DNA of 64,000 nt from Natronocella acetinitrilica (GCF_024170285.1 NZ_JALJXV010000005.1:186001-250000); one strand, 5' to 3'; numbered from the stretch's first letter, positions 18,816 through 27,901 are shown. A program made the numbers and translations. Notes: a model not told the origin generated them from the sequence alone.

Positions 18816-21381
18816 GGCCTTCGCCACCTGCGGCCACTAGCGGTTGGGCTTCGACGGGAGCCTGTTCGATGGCCCGCTCCGGCAGTTTGAATGTACGAAT
18901 TGACTCGAGCAGGTTGTTGGAGTTGAGCACCAGAGCCTTGGTCTGGATGGTCTGTTCTTCCAGTCGCTGGCGCGTCTTCTGCGTGCTCAGCTGCACGTTT
19001 GCGGCCTTCTGCTGAAGCAGCAGACTGACCTTGGACTGACGCTGTGAGCCACTGGCGATTTCCTGCACCGCCTCCACCAGTTCGCTGGTGGTGCGCTGGG
19101 TGAGCAGCATCTGCTCTCCGGCACGCTCGGCCATCCGCGAGCCCTCCACCACTTCACTGATGGTACGACCCATGGTGGTGATGGTGTCTGCCGTCTCAAC
19201 CTGGATGTTGTGCACCAGCCCGGAGATCTGCGAGGTCGCGTTCCGTGAACTTTCGGCCAGGCGCTGCACCTCGTCGGCAACCACTGCGAAACCGCGACCT
19301 GCCTCCCCGGCCGCCGCCGCCTGCATGGAGGCGTTGAGGGCCAGCACGTGGGTGCGCTCGGCGATGGTGTTGATGATATCGACGATGCCGCTGATTTCCT
19401 GGGAACGTTCACCGAGACGCTTGATACGTTTTTCCGTTTCGTGCACGAGTTCGCGAATCAGGCTCATACCCTGCACGGTGCCGTTTACAGTCTCGAGCGC
19501 CGTGCCGGTGGTCTCGGAGGCCTGGGCGGCCGCCTGGTCGCAGCGCTCGGCCAGCTCGGCGATTTCGGCCATGGTACGGGCCGCCTCGTCGAGTTCGGCA
19601 GCCATGGCGTCCACTTCCACACCTTCGTCCTGCGCCATCTGCCGGACCTTGTCCGCCTGCAGCTTGAGCCGCCGGGAGGCCAGACCAACGCGCTCCGCCA
19701 CGAAGGACGCATCGTTCAGCAGATCACCGATCTCGCTCACCATCTGGTTGAGGGCGTCCGCCACCGGACCGGTCACGTCCTCCGTGACCGGTACCTTCAC
19801 GGTGAGATCCTGCTGGCTGAGCTGGGACACGGCCCGCAGCAGCTCGATGACGGAGTTGTTGAGCTGTTCGTTCTCTCGTGCCGCCGCCTCGTACTGGGAG
19901 ATACGTTCATCAAGCAATGAGTCGAAGGCGTCCCCCAGCGTCTGCAGTTCGTCGCCGGTGGTCATGCGTGCGCGAGCCGAGTCATCCCCGGCGGCAACCT
20001 GACGCACTGTATTCTCGAGATGCTGCACGGGCCGGGACACGGTTCGCGTGAACAGCCAGCCGGCGGCGCCCCCAAGCACCAGCAGCACCAGGCCCACTGC
20101 CGCCGAACCGGCCACCACCGAGTCGCGCAGGGCGAACACCGGAGCCAGGGCTTCCGATTCATCGAATTGGGAAATAAGACCCCAGGTAACGCCGCCGACG
20201 GTGATGGGCGCGAAGGCGGTGAATACCGCTTCGCCGCGGTAGTCCGTCGCCTGGGCGAAACCACTGCGACCGGCCAGCGCCGCCTCTGCGGCAGACGTGT
20301 TCACCGGCTGGAGCAGCACGCTGCTGTTCACCGCCTCGATTCGATCCACAACGCCAGCGCCAACACCGACGTTACGCAATGCCTGTAGATACTCCGGAGC
20401 CTGCTCCACCAGGAAGCGGCTGTTGTTGCGCAGGGTACCGTCGCCGCCCACCAGGTAGGTTTCGCCGGTTTCCCGCAACCCGACTCGGCGCCAGGCGGCG
20501 TTACTGGTCATGATGTCGTTGATTCTGGAGGCCGACAGCCGCGCGATCATCACCCCCGCCACCTCGGTTCCGTCGTACACCGGCGAAGCCATGAACGCGG
20601 AAGGCGCACCGAATGCAGGCACGTAGGCCTGGAAGTCGGAGAACACCACGTCATCAGGACTGGGGGCGGAAATGGCCCGGCGGTATGCGTCGCCGATGGC
20701 TGTCTCGGCAAAGGGGCCGTCGGTCAGCGACGTGGCGAAATCCATGTACTTGCCCACCGAGTAGACGACTTCACCCGACTCGGCGTCCACCAGCAGAAGA
20801 TCCTCGTAACCCCCGGTACGCGCCGCACCATCAAGAAAGTCGCGAATGCGGGGATGATGCAGTGCATGGGCTTCGCTGAATGCGGAGCCGTCTGTCGCCG
20901 CATCCAGCTCCTGACGGAACCCGGCCGGGCTGTCGTTTGCCACCATGTAATGATATTGCAGGGCCAGGCCAGCCTCGCTCAGCGACGAGAGCAACGGCCC
21001 TGTGTCGAGCTGGTCACCGCCCCGCCTGCGCAGTTCCCGCAGGAAACTGTCCCGGTAGTACTCACTGACCAACTGGCGTTGCTCCGCCTCGATGGCGCCA
21101 TTCGCCGACACCGCACGATAGCCCTCGCCCAGGTCCCGGAGCCCTGTGACCAGGCCCGGATCACGGGAGTACGCCCGCAACTGACGCTCTACGAGGCCGA
21201 CATACTCGGTGAGCTGTTCGCTCTTGAGTTCACCGATGGTGTTGAGCTGTTCACGGGTCTGGTCGACCAGTGACTCCTGGGCAAGCTGCGTGGACATGGT
21301 CGACACCAGGCCACCGGTCACGAGCACCGGGAGCACCGCAAGCAGCGACGAGCCCAGGAGAATTTTGTGTCGGAGTTTCAT
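18793..21381 (-). CDS. PilJ-like methyl-accepting chemotaxis receptor with large periplasmic sensor
   Basis: 862 residues. A first membrane helix at about 7-29 and a second at about 430-455 bracket a ~400-residue periplasmic part with Cache-like features (YEDLLLVDAESGEVVYSV, GETYLVGGDGTLRNNS). HAMP follows, then a second HAMP-like unit, DLTVKVPVTEDVTGPVADALNQ, very similar to the PilJ region. The signalling hairpin tip is ALNASMQAAAAGEAGRGFAVVADEVQ. Phosphotransfer to the CheA encoded next is expected through the CheW proteins of this operon. No C-terminal CheR-docking pentapeptide is seen. Confidence 0.92.
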   Translation of the reverse strand: MKLRHKILLGSSLLAVLPVLVTGGLVSTMSTQLAQESLVDQTREQLNTIGELKSEQLTEYVGLVERQLRAYSRDPGLVTGLRDLGEGYRAVSANGAIEAEQRQLVSEYYRDSFLRELRRRGGDQLDTGPLLSSLSEAGLALQYHYMVANDSPAGFRQELDAATDGSAFSEAHALHHPRIRDFLDGAARTGGYEDLLLVDAESGEVVYSVGKYMDFATSLTDGPFAETAIGDAYRRAISAPSPDDVVFSDFQAYVPAFGAPSAFMASPVYDGTEVAGVMIARLSASRINDIMTSNAAWRRVGLRETGETYLVGGDGTLRNNSRFLVEQAPEYLQALRNVGVGAGVVDRIEAVNSSVLLQPVNTSAAEAALAGRSGFAQATDYRGEAVFTAFAPITVGGVTWGLISQFDESEALAPVFALRDSVVAGSAAVGLVLLVLGGAAGWLFTRTVSRPVQHLENTVRQVAAGDDSARARMTTGDELQTLGDAFDSLLDERISQYEAAARENEQLNNSVIELLRAVSQLSQQDLTVKVPVTEDVTGPVADALNQMVSEIGDLLNDASFVAERVGLASRRLKLQADKVRQMAQDEGVEVDAMAAELDEAARTMAEIAELAERCDQAAAQASETTGTALETVNGTVQGMSLIRELVHETEKRIKRLGERSQEISGIVDIINTIAERTHVLALNASMQAAAAGEAGRGFAVVADEVQRLAESSRNATSQISGLVHNIQVETADTITTMGRTISEVVEGSRMAERAGEQMLLTQRTTSELVEAVQEIASGSQRQSKVSLLLQQKAANVQLSTQKTRQRLEEQTIQTKALVLNSNNLLESIRTFKLPERAIEQAPVEAQPLVAAGGEGHARSSGT

Positions 21382-21423
21382 CGGTGCGCGCCCCCCGGCG
21401 TTACGGCTTGATAGCCATCCTGT

Positions 21424-22017
21424 TCACGCGGCCGCTGCCTGTGCGCCGAGCTCCCGCAGGAGTCCGGCGAGATCGCAGTCGAGCAACCACTGTCCATTTT
21501 GTCGATAGGCCGCCTTCACCCTGGCGGCCATGGGTTGTTGCAAGCTTGGCGCCGCCTCGGCTGTCAAACCACCATCCAGCGCCTGGCGGTAGGGAAGCCC
21601 TTGAATCACGACTGCCCCGGCCCTGTCCCCGTCACCAAGGACGAAAATTCGCGCCTGTTGATCACGGGTCTCATCCGGCGAGTCGCCAAGAAACGGGCGC
21701 AGATCGAACACTGGCACCAGGGAACCCCGCATATTGGTTACCCCACGCAGCCAGCGCGGCGCGTTGGGCAGGCGGCAGGGGCTGGTCCACTCGCTGAGCT
21801 CACAGCCCAGCGCCGGATCCACCAGCAGCCAGTAACCCCCCACGGGGATGGCCCAACGCTGTTGCACAGCCTCGGCGTCCCGCGCCTCCCTGGGCAGGCT
21901 CTCCAACGCCCGGGCGCCATCGAAACGGGTCAGTGCCGCTACCGGCGACAACCAGCCCGCCCCGTCTCCGCGGGGATCGGTTGGCTCGCTGCCAGTGTCG
22001 CTGTGCTGGGTCACCAT
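21424..22017 (-). CDS. CheW-like coupling protein (PilI position)
   Basis: 197 residues from ATG 22017, which lies 11 bp after the upstream receiver gene; the longer frame would run through that gene. Residues about 55-195 form a CheW beta-barrel (YWLLVDPALGCELSEW, LRGVTNMRGSLVPVFDLRPFLG), preceded by a ~45-residue polar extension. The NMRGSLVPVFDL segment is the hallmark of CheW/PilI proteins. It should couple the PilJ-like receptor to the CheA kinase. One of two CheW genes in this operon. Confidence 0.85.
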   Translation of the reverse strand: MVTQHSDTGSEPTDPRGDGAGWLSPVAALTRFDGARALESLPREARDAEAVQQRWAIPVGGYWLLVDPALGCELSEWTSPCRLPNAPRWLRGVTNMRGSLVPVFDLRPFLGDSPDETRDQQARIFVLGDGDRAGAVVIQGLPYRQALDGGLTAEAAPSLQQPMAARVKAAYRQNGQWLLDCDLAGLLRELGAQAAAA

Positions 22018-22028
22018 CGTTGGCCAAC

Positions 22029-22391
22029 CTACATCGCGCTGAGCTGCTGAATGATCGCGTCCTGGGAATAGGGTTTGGTGATGAACGCCTTCGCGCCCTG
22101 CATCTCCGCCCACACACGATCGGCTTTCTGGTTCTTGCTGGTGACGAAGACCACCGGAATGCTTTTGGTGGACTCGTCCTTGGACAGACGCCGACAGGCC
22201 TCGAAACCGTCCATTTCATCCATGATGATGTCCAGGAAAATGACATCCGGCTTCTGGCTGCGTGCCGTTTCCACGGCTTCCTTGCCCGAGCGGGCAGTTA
22301 CAGTCTTGTAACCAGCGCCTTCGATGATCTGCTGAAGATTCAGCAAATCGGCGGATGAGTCGTCAACCACCAGCACTTTGGTGATGGCCAT
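22029..22391 (-). CDS. PilH-like single-domain response regulator
   Basis: 120 residues from ATG 22391, directly behind AAGGAGGAACTCC. It is a complete CheY-fold receiver: acidic pair in VLVVDDSSADL, phospho-acceptor Asp in VIFLDIIMDEMDGFEA, conserved Thr in VVFVTSKNQKAD and Lys in ITKPYSQDA. Length and sequence agree with PilH of the twitching-motility pathway. The start overlaps the end of the upstream receiver gene by 29 bp. Phosphorylation by the CheA kinase is expected from family knowledge. Confidence 0.9.
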   Translation of the reverse strand: MAITKVLVVDDSSADLLNLQQIIEGAGYKTVTARSGKEAVETARSQKPDVIFLDIIMDEMDGFEACRRLSKDESTKSIPVVFVTSKNQKADRVWAEMQGAKAFITKPYSQDAIIQQLSAM

Positions 22392-23205
22392 GGAGTTCCT
22401 CCTTTGGCAAAAGTTGTTCAAGAATGCGATGTAGTTCTTCCTGGCCGACCGGCTTCGTCAGATACGCACTACAACCGGCCATGGCGCCACGAATACGGTC
22501 GATCCGTGAGTCGCGGCCGGTGAGCATCACCACACGTAGGCCCTTGAGGTCGCGATTGCGACGGATTGCCTTGCATACGGCGTGACCATCGATACCGGGC
22601 AGCGTGAGATCGAGGAAAACGATGTCGTAGCTGTGCTCCTGCAATCGCTCCAGGGCGGCTTCACCCGTGGCCGCAAAATCCACGTCGATGCCGAACAGCC
22701 CAAGCTCGATGCCCATCAGCTTGCGTACCGGCGCACTGTCGTCCACGACCAGGGCCCGAACGCCGGTGCGGGTCACGCCGCGGGCGGCGCGGGCGGCACT
22801 GGCGAGGGCCGTGCCAGTCAGGGCCTCGGGGTTGCCGTCGTCGCGAATGGTCAGTTCCGGCACATAGCGATAATGACGAATGGCAATGGCATCAAGACCC
22901 TCGAGCAACCGTTTCACCGTAATGGGTCTGCAAATGCCGGTCTGGTCGCTGTTCAATACTGACGGATCGGCCATGACCCGCAGGGCGGGAAGCGGTGCAC
23001 CATCGCGCAACGTCTGTTGCCATTCCCGCAGCGCAGCCGGACTGTCCATATCGACGATGGCGATATCCGCCTCGGCCCGCCCCTCGCCGTCGTGAAGGCG
23101 GTACTTGCGGCCACGCGCGGCCGCAAGCCGGAGCACGCTGGTCATCACCCGGCGTTCGGTGTCGCTGAAGCCGAAGAGAGCGAGACCGAAAGTACGATTA
23201 CTCAT
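22363..23205 (-). CDS. PilG-like response regulator with degenerate N-terminal receiver-like domain
   Basis: 280 residues from ATG 23205, preceded by GGAGGAACACGC. Residues about 1-115 look like a receiver fold without a proper acidic pocket (FGLALFGFSDTERRVM, IAIVDMDSP). Residues about 150-275 are a full receiver: ALVVDDSAPVRK, IVFLDLTLPGIDGH, VVMLTGRDS and YLTKPV. Pseudomonas PilG is a single receiver of about 135 residues, so the N-terminal half is an addition. It overlaps the preceding CheW gene by ATGA and the following PilH-like gene by 29 bp. Confidence 0.85.
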   Translation of the reverse strand: MSNRTFGLALFGFSDTERRVMTSVLRLAAARGRKYRLHDGEGRAEADIAIVDMDSPAALREWQQTLRDGAPLPALRVMADPSVLNSDQTGICRPITVKRLLEGLDAIAIRHYRYVPELTIRDDGNPEALTGTALASAARAARGVTRTGVRALVVDDSAPVRKLMGIELGLFGIDVDFAATGEAALERLQEHSYDIVFLDLTLPGIDGHAVCKAIRRNRDLKGLRVVMLTGRDSRIDRIRGAMAGCSAYLTKPVGQEELHRILEQLLPKEELHGHHQSAGG

Positions 23206-23756
23206 GCGTGTTCCTCCTCCGCCACTGCACGGGGTGGCGCCGCCGTTGAAGCACAAAAGCGATCAAGTCGTTGCTGGCCGGACTCGGAAAACAGCCTTTC
23301 CAGCGCGAGGATCGGAATCACGGTTTCCTGCTGCTTGAAACAGGAAAGCCCCAGGTAGCTCCACACCAGGTACTCGCGCAGACAGTCCTCGGGCAGAGAA
23401 CAGCCCATATCATCACTCACGCGGGTCAATACCGGCGCCGCCGCAAGTACCAGGGCGCCGAAACGAACGGCCGCATCGGGCCGTTCACGAAAGGCGGCTA
23501 TGGTGACCCAGCCACCGGCAGTGGCACCGCGCAGACCGAGGGCCAGCCCCAGGTCGAGTACCGGCACATTCATGTCACGCCAACGCAGCGTCCCCTGCAG
23601 CACAGCTAGCGCCTGATCCGGCCGCGGTGTCAGGTCTGGCCGAACCAGCACCTCCTGCAGCTCCCGCTCGCCCACAGCGGCGCGCTTGCCGCCGCCGAAA
23701 TCCAGCAGCCATGCAGCAGCCGACCGGCCTGCCTCAGCGGGAGACGACATGTTCAT
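23202..23756 (-). CDS. Second CheW-like coupling protein
   Basis: 184 residues; ATG codons at 23756 and 23750 are both possible. CheW-type features are weaker than in the other copy but recognisable: LQGTLRWRDMNVPVLDLGLALGL corresponds to the RG-x-x-PVxDL strand, followed by a beta-rich domain and LSCFKQQETVIPILALERLF. It sits between the binding-protein gene (23-bp overlap) and the PilG-like gene (ATGA overlap), so it is translationally coupled on both sides. Its N-terminal WLLDFGGGKRAAVGERELQEVL suits a docking role. A function specific to the binding protein is inference. Confidence 0.72.
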   Translation of the reverse strand: MNMSSPAEAGRSAAAWLLDFGGGKRAAVGERELQEVLVRPDLTPRPDQALAVLQGTLRWRDMNVPVLDLGLALGLRGATAGGWVTIAAFRERPDAAVRFGALVLAAAPVLTRVSDDMGCSLPEDCLREYLVWSYLGLSCFKQQETVIPILALERLFSESGQQRLDRFCASTAAPPRAVAEEEHA

Positions 23757-24981
23757 CCCAGAAAGTATCGGGGGTCGGGGCCCAGCCGACGCGGGTCAGG
23801 CTATTGAGATTGACCAGCTGCGAGGCCTGATTGCCGTCACGGGTGAAATCGATCTCGATGCCGCCCAGATCAAAGCGGGCCTGCCGGGCATGGGCCATGA
23901 AGTTTTCGCGGGTCAGGTCGCCGTCCATGTCCTCGAGCAGACGCAGCACCATGCGGCCGACGACGTAGCCCTCGAGGGACACGTAACCAAACTCGCTGCC
24001 GAGCGCCTGTCGTGCCTCTTCGACGATGGGCAGGCGGGAATCGAGGTTGGGCACCACCTGGGTCATCAGCACGCCGCTGTCGATACCGTGACGACGGAGA
24101 TCGTCGTGAAAGTTCTCGGCACCGGTAAACGACACGGCGGAGATCACCCAGGCTTCGTGTCGACGGGCATACCGTATGAAGTGCGCGATGTTCTCGTACG
24201 CCCCCACCGTAACCACGACCTGACAGCTCGTTCCGGTGCGCTGCTCCCAGCTCTTCAGGGACTGATAGCCTTCCCTGACTTCCGCCGTGTTACGGGGGTA
24301 AACGCCCACCGGCCCGATATTGTTGCGCACCGGCTCATCGCCACCACGGGAGAGAATCTCGTTGTAGAGATCGATCAGGTTCTGGGACGCATCATGGCGC
24401 AGCATGGCCTCGCGCATGCCAACGATGCCAGCCATGCCATAGGCGTCGTTCTGCACGTAGGCACAGACCTCGTCGGGCCCGAAGCCCCGCCGAATGGCCT
24501 CGTCAACCACGGCGCCCACTTCTTCAACGTAACTGGCCCGGTAGTTGAGAATCGGCCCGCCGGAACCCGGCCGCAGGATGCCGGCACCGGTAAAGAAGCC
24601 CACCGCGGGGATATAGTGCTCCGCCAGGATGGGTAAGGTCATCACGGCTGTGGGCGTACCCACATTGCCGAGCATCAGGAAGATGCCCTCGTCGCTGTTC
24701 ACCAGGCGGTTGGTGCTCTCCTGCGCCTTTGCCGGCGCGTAGGAGTCGTCGAGGAAGCGGACCACCACATCCCGCCCCTGCACGGAGCGACCGCGTGTCG
24801 CGGCCCGGATGCCTGTGCGCATACCCTGCCCCAGCCCCTGGGCAGGGCCTTCGAGGGCGAGAACCGAGCCGAGTACGATGGTGTCGGAGGTGACACCGGG
24901 TTCCGAACTGGATTGGCAGCCAGCCAGCGCTACAAGCAAGCCCGCCATTACGGCGGAAAGACGAAGACGACGACGCGTCAT
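23734..24981 (-). CDS. Periplasmic binding lipoprotein (branched-chain amino acid/amide type) heading the chemosensory operon
   Basis: 415 residues. A lipoprotein signal peptide ends in VALAGC with the lipid-bearing Cys at 22; SD GGGGGG precedes the ATG. The mature part is a type I periplasmic binding protein: VLGSVLALEGPAQGLGQGMRTGIRAA and DDSYAPAKAQESTNRLV at the N-terminus, then FFTGAG, EVCAYVQNDAYG and VSLEGYVVGRMVL. No ABC permease or ATPase gene is near. Instead it overlaps cheW, so it probably presents a ligand to the PilJ-like receptor rather than feeding a transporter. Ligand class by family: amino acids, amides or urea-like compounds. Confidence 0.85.
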   Translation of the reverse strand: MTRRRLRLSAVMAGLLVALAGCQSSSEPGVTSDTIVLGSVLALEGPAQGLGQGMRTGIRAATRGRSVQGRDVVVRFLDDSYAPAKAQESTNRLVNSDEGIFLMLGNVGTPTAVMTLPILAEHYIPAVGFFTGAGILRPGSGGPILNYRASYVEEVGAVVDEAIRRGFGPDEVCAYVQNDAYGMAGIVGMREAMLRHDASQNLIDLYNEILSRGGDEPVRNNIGPVGVYPRNTAEVREGYQSLKSWEQRTGTSCQVVVTVGAYENIAHFIRYARRHEAWVISAVSFTGAENFHDDLRRHGIDSGVLMTQVVPNLDSRLPIVEEARQALGSEFGYVSLEGYVVGRMVLRLLEDMDGDLTRENFMAHARQARFDLGGIEIDFTRDGNQASQLVNLNSLTRVGWAPTPDTFWDEHVVSR

Positions 24982-25160
24982 GACCAGCCCCCCTGGTTTT
25001 ATCCCGTAGTTGTCTCGTACCGCTTCCCTTGCGCGGTCGAGGCGGCTTTCAGCGGTTGGTCGGGCGCGTCGGGTATCCGAGGTGCGCCAGCCCTCCGTCT
25101 GAAGCCTTGCGTTCTAGGCGCATTGATCTCATGACGGGGCGAAGGCGAGCGTGAGCCAGT

Positions 25161-26801
25161 TCACAAAACAGAGGTTTCGACGGGGCTGGGTGTTGAGTCG
25201 GAACCGGTTGCCACGACCCGACGCAGGTGAATGGAAGCCTTGACCGCCTGGTCGACAACCCGTCGCAGAGCACTCAAACGATCAAGGGCGGTGACCAGCG
25301 CACGCGGCGGCAACTGGCCGGCACCGACGGCCCGCAGCAGTCGGTTCTTGAGATCCGCATAGCGGCTTTCGAACCCCGCAGAAGCGTCGGTCAGAAGCGT
25401 GGTTTCGACTTCGTCAATCGGTGCGTCGGCGGCATCGACGATGTCGGCGGCGCCGGTAGTGAGCGCATCGACCTGGTCGCGCAGATCACCCGGGGGAAGG
25501 TCGTCCAGCAACTTGAGGCGTGCCAGTTCCAGGGCCCGATCAGCAATATCGAGACGATATTGCACCACGCGAAGAGCCGCAGACAGTGCGTCGGACACCA
25601 CGGGGTCGGCGGAGCGCCCGCCCAAATCACGGCAGAAGTCACCGATTGCAAGGGCCAGCTCCTCCGCGTCCTCGCGCGCCCGCTGCAGCCGCGTGACGTC
25701 AACTGCGGACGTAGACAGCACCGCACGCAGCATATCGCCGGTGGCGCCGCGTATCCGGTGCAGCTCCAGGGACAGGGCATCCAGCGCCAGACTCGGGGCG
25801 GCAAGGACATTCTTGTCCAGGTAGCGTGGTCGACTGGCGCTGCTCTCCTGCCCGCGAAAGCACCCCTCGAGAAAGTGAATCAGGCGTGGCGTAAACGGCA
25901 GCATCAGGCACAAGCCGAGCAGTTTCGTCGCGGTGTGGAAGAGCGCCAGCGTTGCGGCAACACCTCCAGCGGGACCCAGCTGGGCCGCAATCCAGTGCAC
26001 CAGGGGCAAAAGCAGCGGCAAGGCGGCAAGGGCAGCCACCGCAGTCACCACGTTGAACAGCACATGGGCGAGGGCGGCACGGCGAGCGGCAGCCGTGGCA
26101 CCGATCACCGCAAAGGCGGCGGTGGAGGTGGTTCCGACATTGGCACCGATGATCATGGCGGCGGCCATGTCCACCGGTAGCAAACCGCCGGCGGCAGCGG
26201 TCAGTGTGACCGCCAGGGCAGCGCTGGATGACTGCATGAGCACCGTCATGACGCCACCGATCAACACGTAAGCGGGGATGCGCAAGGCGCCGTCGGCTCG
26301 ATCGAATAGAGCGAGCTCCGTGCCCGCGAAAATATCCCTGAGCACGTCGATGCCAAGGAAGAAAATACCAAAGCCTGCCAATGCCTCGCCCAAAGCGCCG
26401 CGGCGACTGCCTCCGCCGGTGATTCGCAGTGCCATGCCAACAGCGATAACCGGCAGAGCCATGGCCTGCAGGTCGATGTTGAAGCCCACCAGGGCAACCA
26501 CCCAGCTGGTCAGCGTAGTCCCCAGGTTGGCACCGTAGATGACACCCACCGACTGCGACAGGCTGAGCACGCCGGCATTGACGAAGCCAATGGTGGCGAA
26601 AATGACGGCGCTGGAACTCTGCACCATGGCGGTGATCAGCACGCCGGACCCGAGACCGCGCAGCGGGCTGCTGGTCGCCGCCAACAGGATACGACGCAAC
26701 ACGCCACCGGCGGCCACCTTGAGACCGTCGGTCATCAGTTTCATGCCCAGCAGGAAGAGTCCGATCCCGCCGAGAAAGGCGCCTATGTCGCCGAGGGTCA
26801 C
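25161..26801 (-). CDS. Na+/phosphate symporter family protein with C-terminal PhoU-like domain
   Basis: 546 residues from GTG 26801; upstream frame to 26930 overlaps the usp gene and is not protein-like. The duplicated QSSSA motif of NptA/PNaS transporters is present twice (MVQSSSAVIFATIGFV and MQSSSAALAVTLTAA), with about eight helices in residues 5-325. Residues about 345-540 are helical and PhoU-like (ELHRIRGATGDMLRAV and similar). The protein should couple sodium to phosphate transport across the inner membrane. It starts 44 bp after the UspA gene on the same strand. Confidence 0.88.
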   Translation of the reverse strand: MTLGDIGAFLGGIGLFLLGMKLMTDGLKVAAGGVLRRILLAATSSPLRGLGSGVLITAMVQSSSAVIFATIGFVNAGVLSLSQSVGVIYGANLGTTLTSWVVALVGFNIDLQAMALPVIAVGMALRITGGGSRRGALGEALAGFGIFFLGIDVLRDIFAGTELALFDRADGALRIPAYVLIGGVMTVLMQSSSAALAVTLTAAAGGLLPVDMAAAMIIGANVGTTSTAAFAVIGATAAARRAALAHVLFNVVTAVAALAALPLLLPLVHWIAAQLGPAGGVAATLALFHTATKLLGLCLMLPFTPRLIHFLEGCFRGQESSASRPRYLDKNVLAAPSLALDALSLELHRIRGATGDMLRAVLSTSAVDVTRLQRAREDAEELALAIGDFCRDLGGRSADPVVSDALSAALRVVQYRLDIADRALELARLKLLDDLPPGDLRDQVDALTTGAADIVDAADAPIDEVETTLLTDASAGFESRYADLKNRLLRAVGAGQLPPRALVTALDRLSALRRVVDQAVKASIHLRRVVATGSDSTPSPVETSVL

Positions 26802-26844
26802 TGCGCACCCGGGGCAGAGCTGACCTCCATGGCGGCTGGGGCCA

Positions 26845-27660
26845 TTACGGTGACGACCCCATCGGACAGTGCAATAGCACCGGCACACTTGCGCTTCGAC
26901 AGACCGACTGGGCAACGCCCCCCATGACAACCCGCGCTGCGCCGGTTCTGCCGTGGGTGGTCAGGGCCAGCATGCCGCCGGACAGCCCGGCGGCATAGTC
27001 CGTGATGGCGCGGCCGGCGTCCTTGCCGTGCAATGTCTCCCAGTCAGCCGTGATCCCCTTGTCCCGCTGGATCTTGCCGGCGAGACGACGCAGATAAGCC
27101 CACTCTGCGGAATCCTGTCCGCGTGGCGTGGCGTCCACCTCGGGATTGAAGACCTGCAACAACCGCAGCCGGGCCCCCAGCTGAAGGGCAAGGCCGGCGG
27201 CCGGTTCGAGCAGGCTTTCGGCGAAGGTCGAGCCGTCCAGGCACACCATCACCGTATCGACCCGCGGCCCCCAGCCGTCAGCCAGCGCCGGACCGATCAT
27301 CACCATGGGTCGACCGCTGTCGCGCAAGACGCGAAAGGCCACGCTGCCCATGATCGTCTCACCGGCTGCACCACGGGCGTGGGTGGCCAGACAGAACAGG
27401 CTGTCGACCTGCTCCCGACAGTACTCGGCAAGGCACTCCGCGGGAGACGTATCGGCCAGAACACGCAGCAAGGCCTGCAGGCCCCGCTCGCGCAAGGCAC
27501 CATTCACGTCGCTCTCCCGCACCGCCCGCAGATCATCGGAGGGCACCACGGACACGATCTCAAGCTCTGCGCCCAGTTGCTCCGCCAGCGCATGGCCGGG
27601 AGCGAGCGCCTTCAAGGATTGGCGGTACCAGTCGACAGGCACGGTTACTTTGTTGGTCAT
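26845..27660 (-). CDS. Tandem universal stress protein (UspA family)
   Basis: 271 residues from ATG 27660 (MTNKVTVPVDW), preceded by GGAGGAGAACAAG. Two Usp domains are visible: residues about 1-130 with a degenerate nucleotide site (ATHARGAAGETIMGSVAFRVL) and 131-271 with a better one (TTHGRTGAARVVMGGVAQSV, then VPVLLHC). The G-x2-G-x9-G(S/T) ATP motif is only partial in both. It is divergent from another tandem Usp gene, and the gap holds two FNR/ANR-type boxes. Stress or microaerobic induction is therefore likely. Confidence 0.85.
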   Translation of the reverse strand: MTNKVTVPVDWYRQSLKALAPGHALAEQLGAELEIVSVVPSDDLRAVRESDVNGALRERGLQALLRVLADTSPAECLAEYCREQVDSLFCLATHARGAAGETIMGSVAFRVLRDSGRPMVMIGPALADGWGPRVDTVMVCLDGSTFAESLLEPAAGLALQLGARLRLLQVFNPEVDATPRGQDSAEWAYLRRLAGKIQRDKGITADWETLHGKDAGRAITDYAAGLSGGMLALTTHGRTGAARVVMGGVAQSVCRSASVPVLLHCPMGSSP

Positions 27661-27752
27661 CTTGTTCTCCTCCGTCAGCCAAGGCACCGAGGTGCGATCA
27701 TCGTCCCGGTTGGCCTGGGAAAAGTATGCATAACAACGCAGAAAGCACCGGT

Positions 27753-27766
27753 TAATCTGGATCAAG
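27753..27766. promoter_or_regulatory. FNR/ANR-type box for the minus-strand usp gene
   Basis: TTAAT-CTGG-ATCAA differs from the consensus TTGAT-N4-ATCAA by one base. On the minus strand a CATACT -10 lies at 27729-27724; the implied start near 27717 puts the box centre at about -42, the class II activation distance. Confidence 0.6.
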
Positions 27767-27794
27767 AATGCCGGAGTCCGTGAATCGATCATGC

Positions 27795-27808
27795 TTGACC
27801 TGCATCAA
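27795..27808. promoter_or_regulatory. FNR/ANR-type box for the plus-strand usp gene
   Basis: TTGAC-CTGC-ATCAA also has one mismatch to TTGAT-N4-ATCAA. It lies 94 bp before the ATG of the plus-strand usp gene and exactly 42 bp from the other box, centre to centre. The -10 for this side is not clear (TATGGC near 27826). Confidence 0.6.
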
Positions 27809-27901
27809 AATGCCGACTGAACTGCTATGGCCAAATGCGGTATCGGATCGCCACACCCGAGGCGATGCAGGCCCATCAGAGAAGAAACCACCGGAGGCCC
27901 C

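Noticed and set aside
23734-24981. Binding protein of an ABC amino-acid importer
   Set aside because: No permease or ATPase gene is adjacent; overlaps place it in the chemosensory operon.
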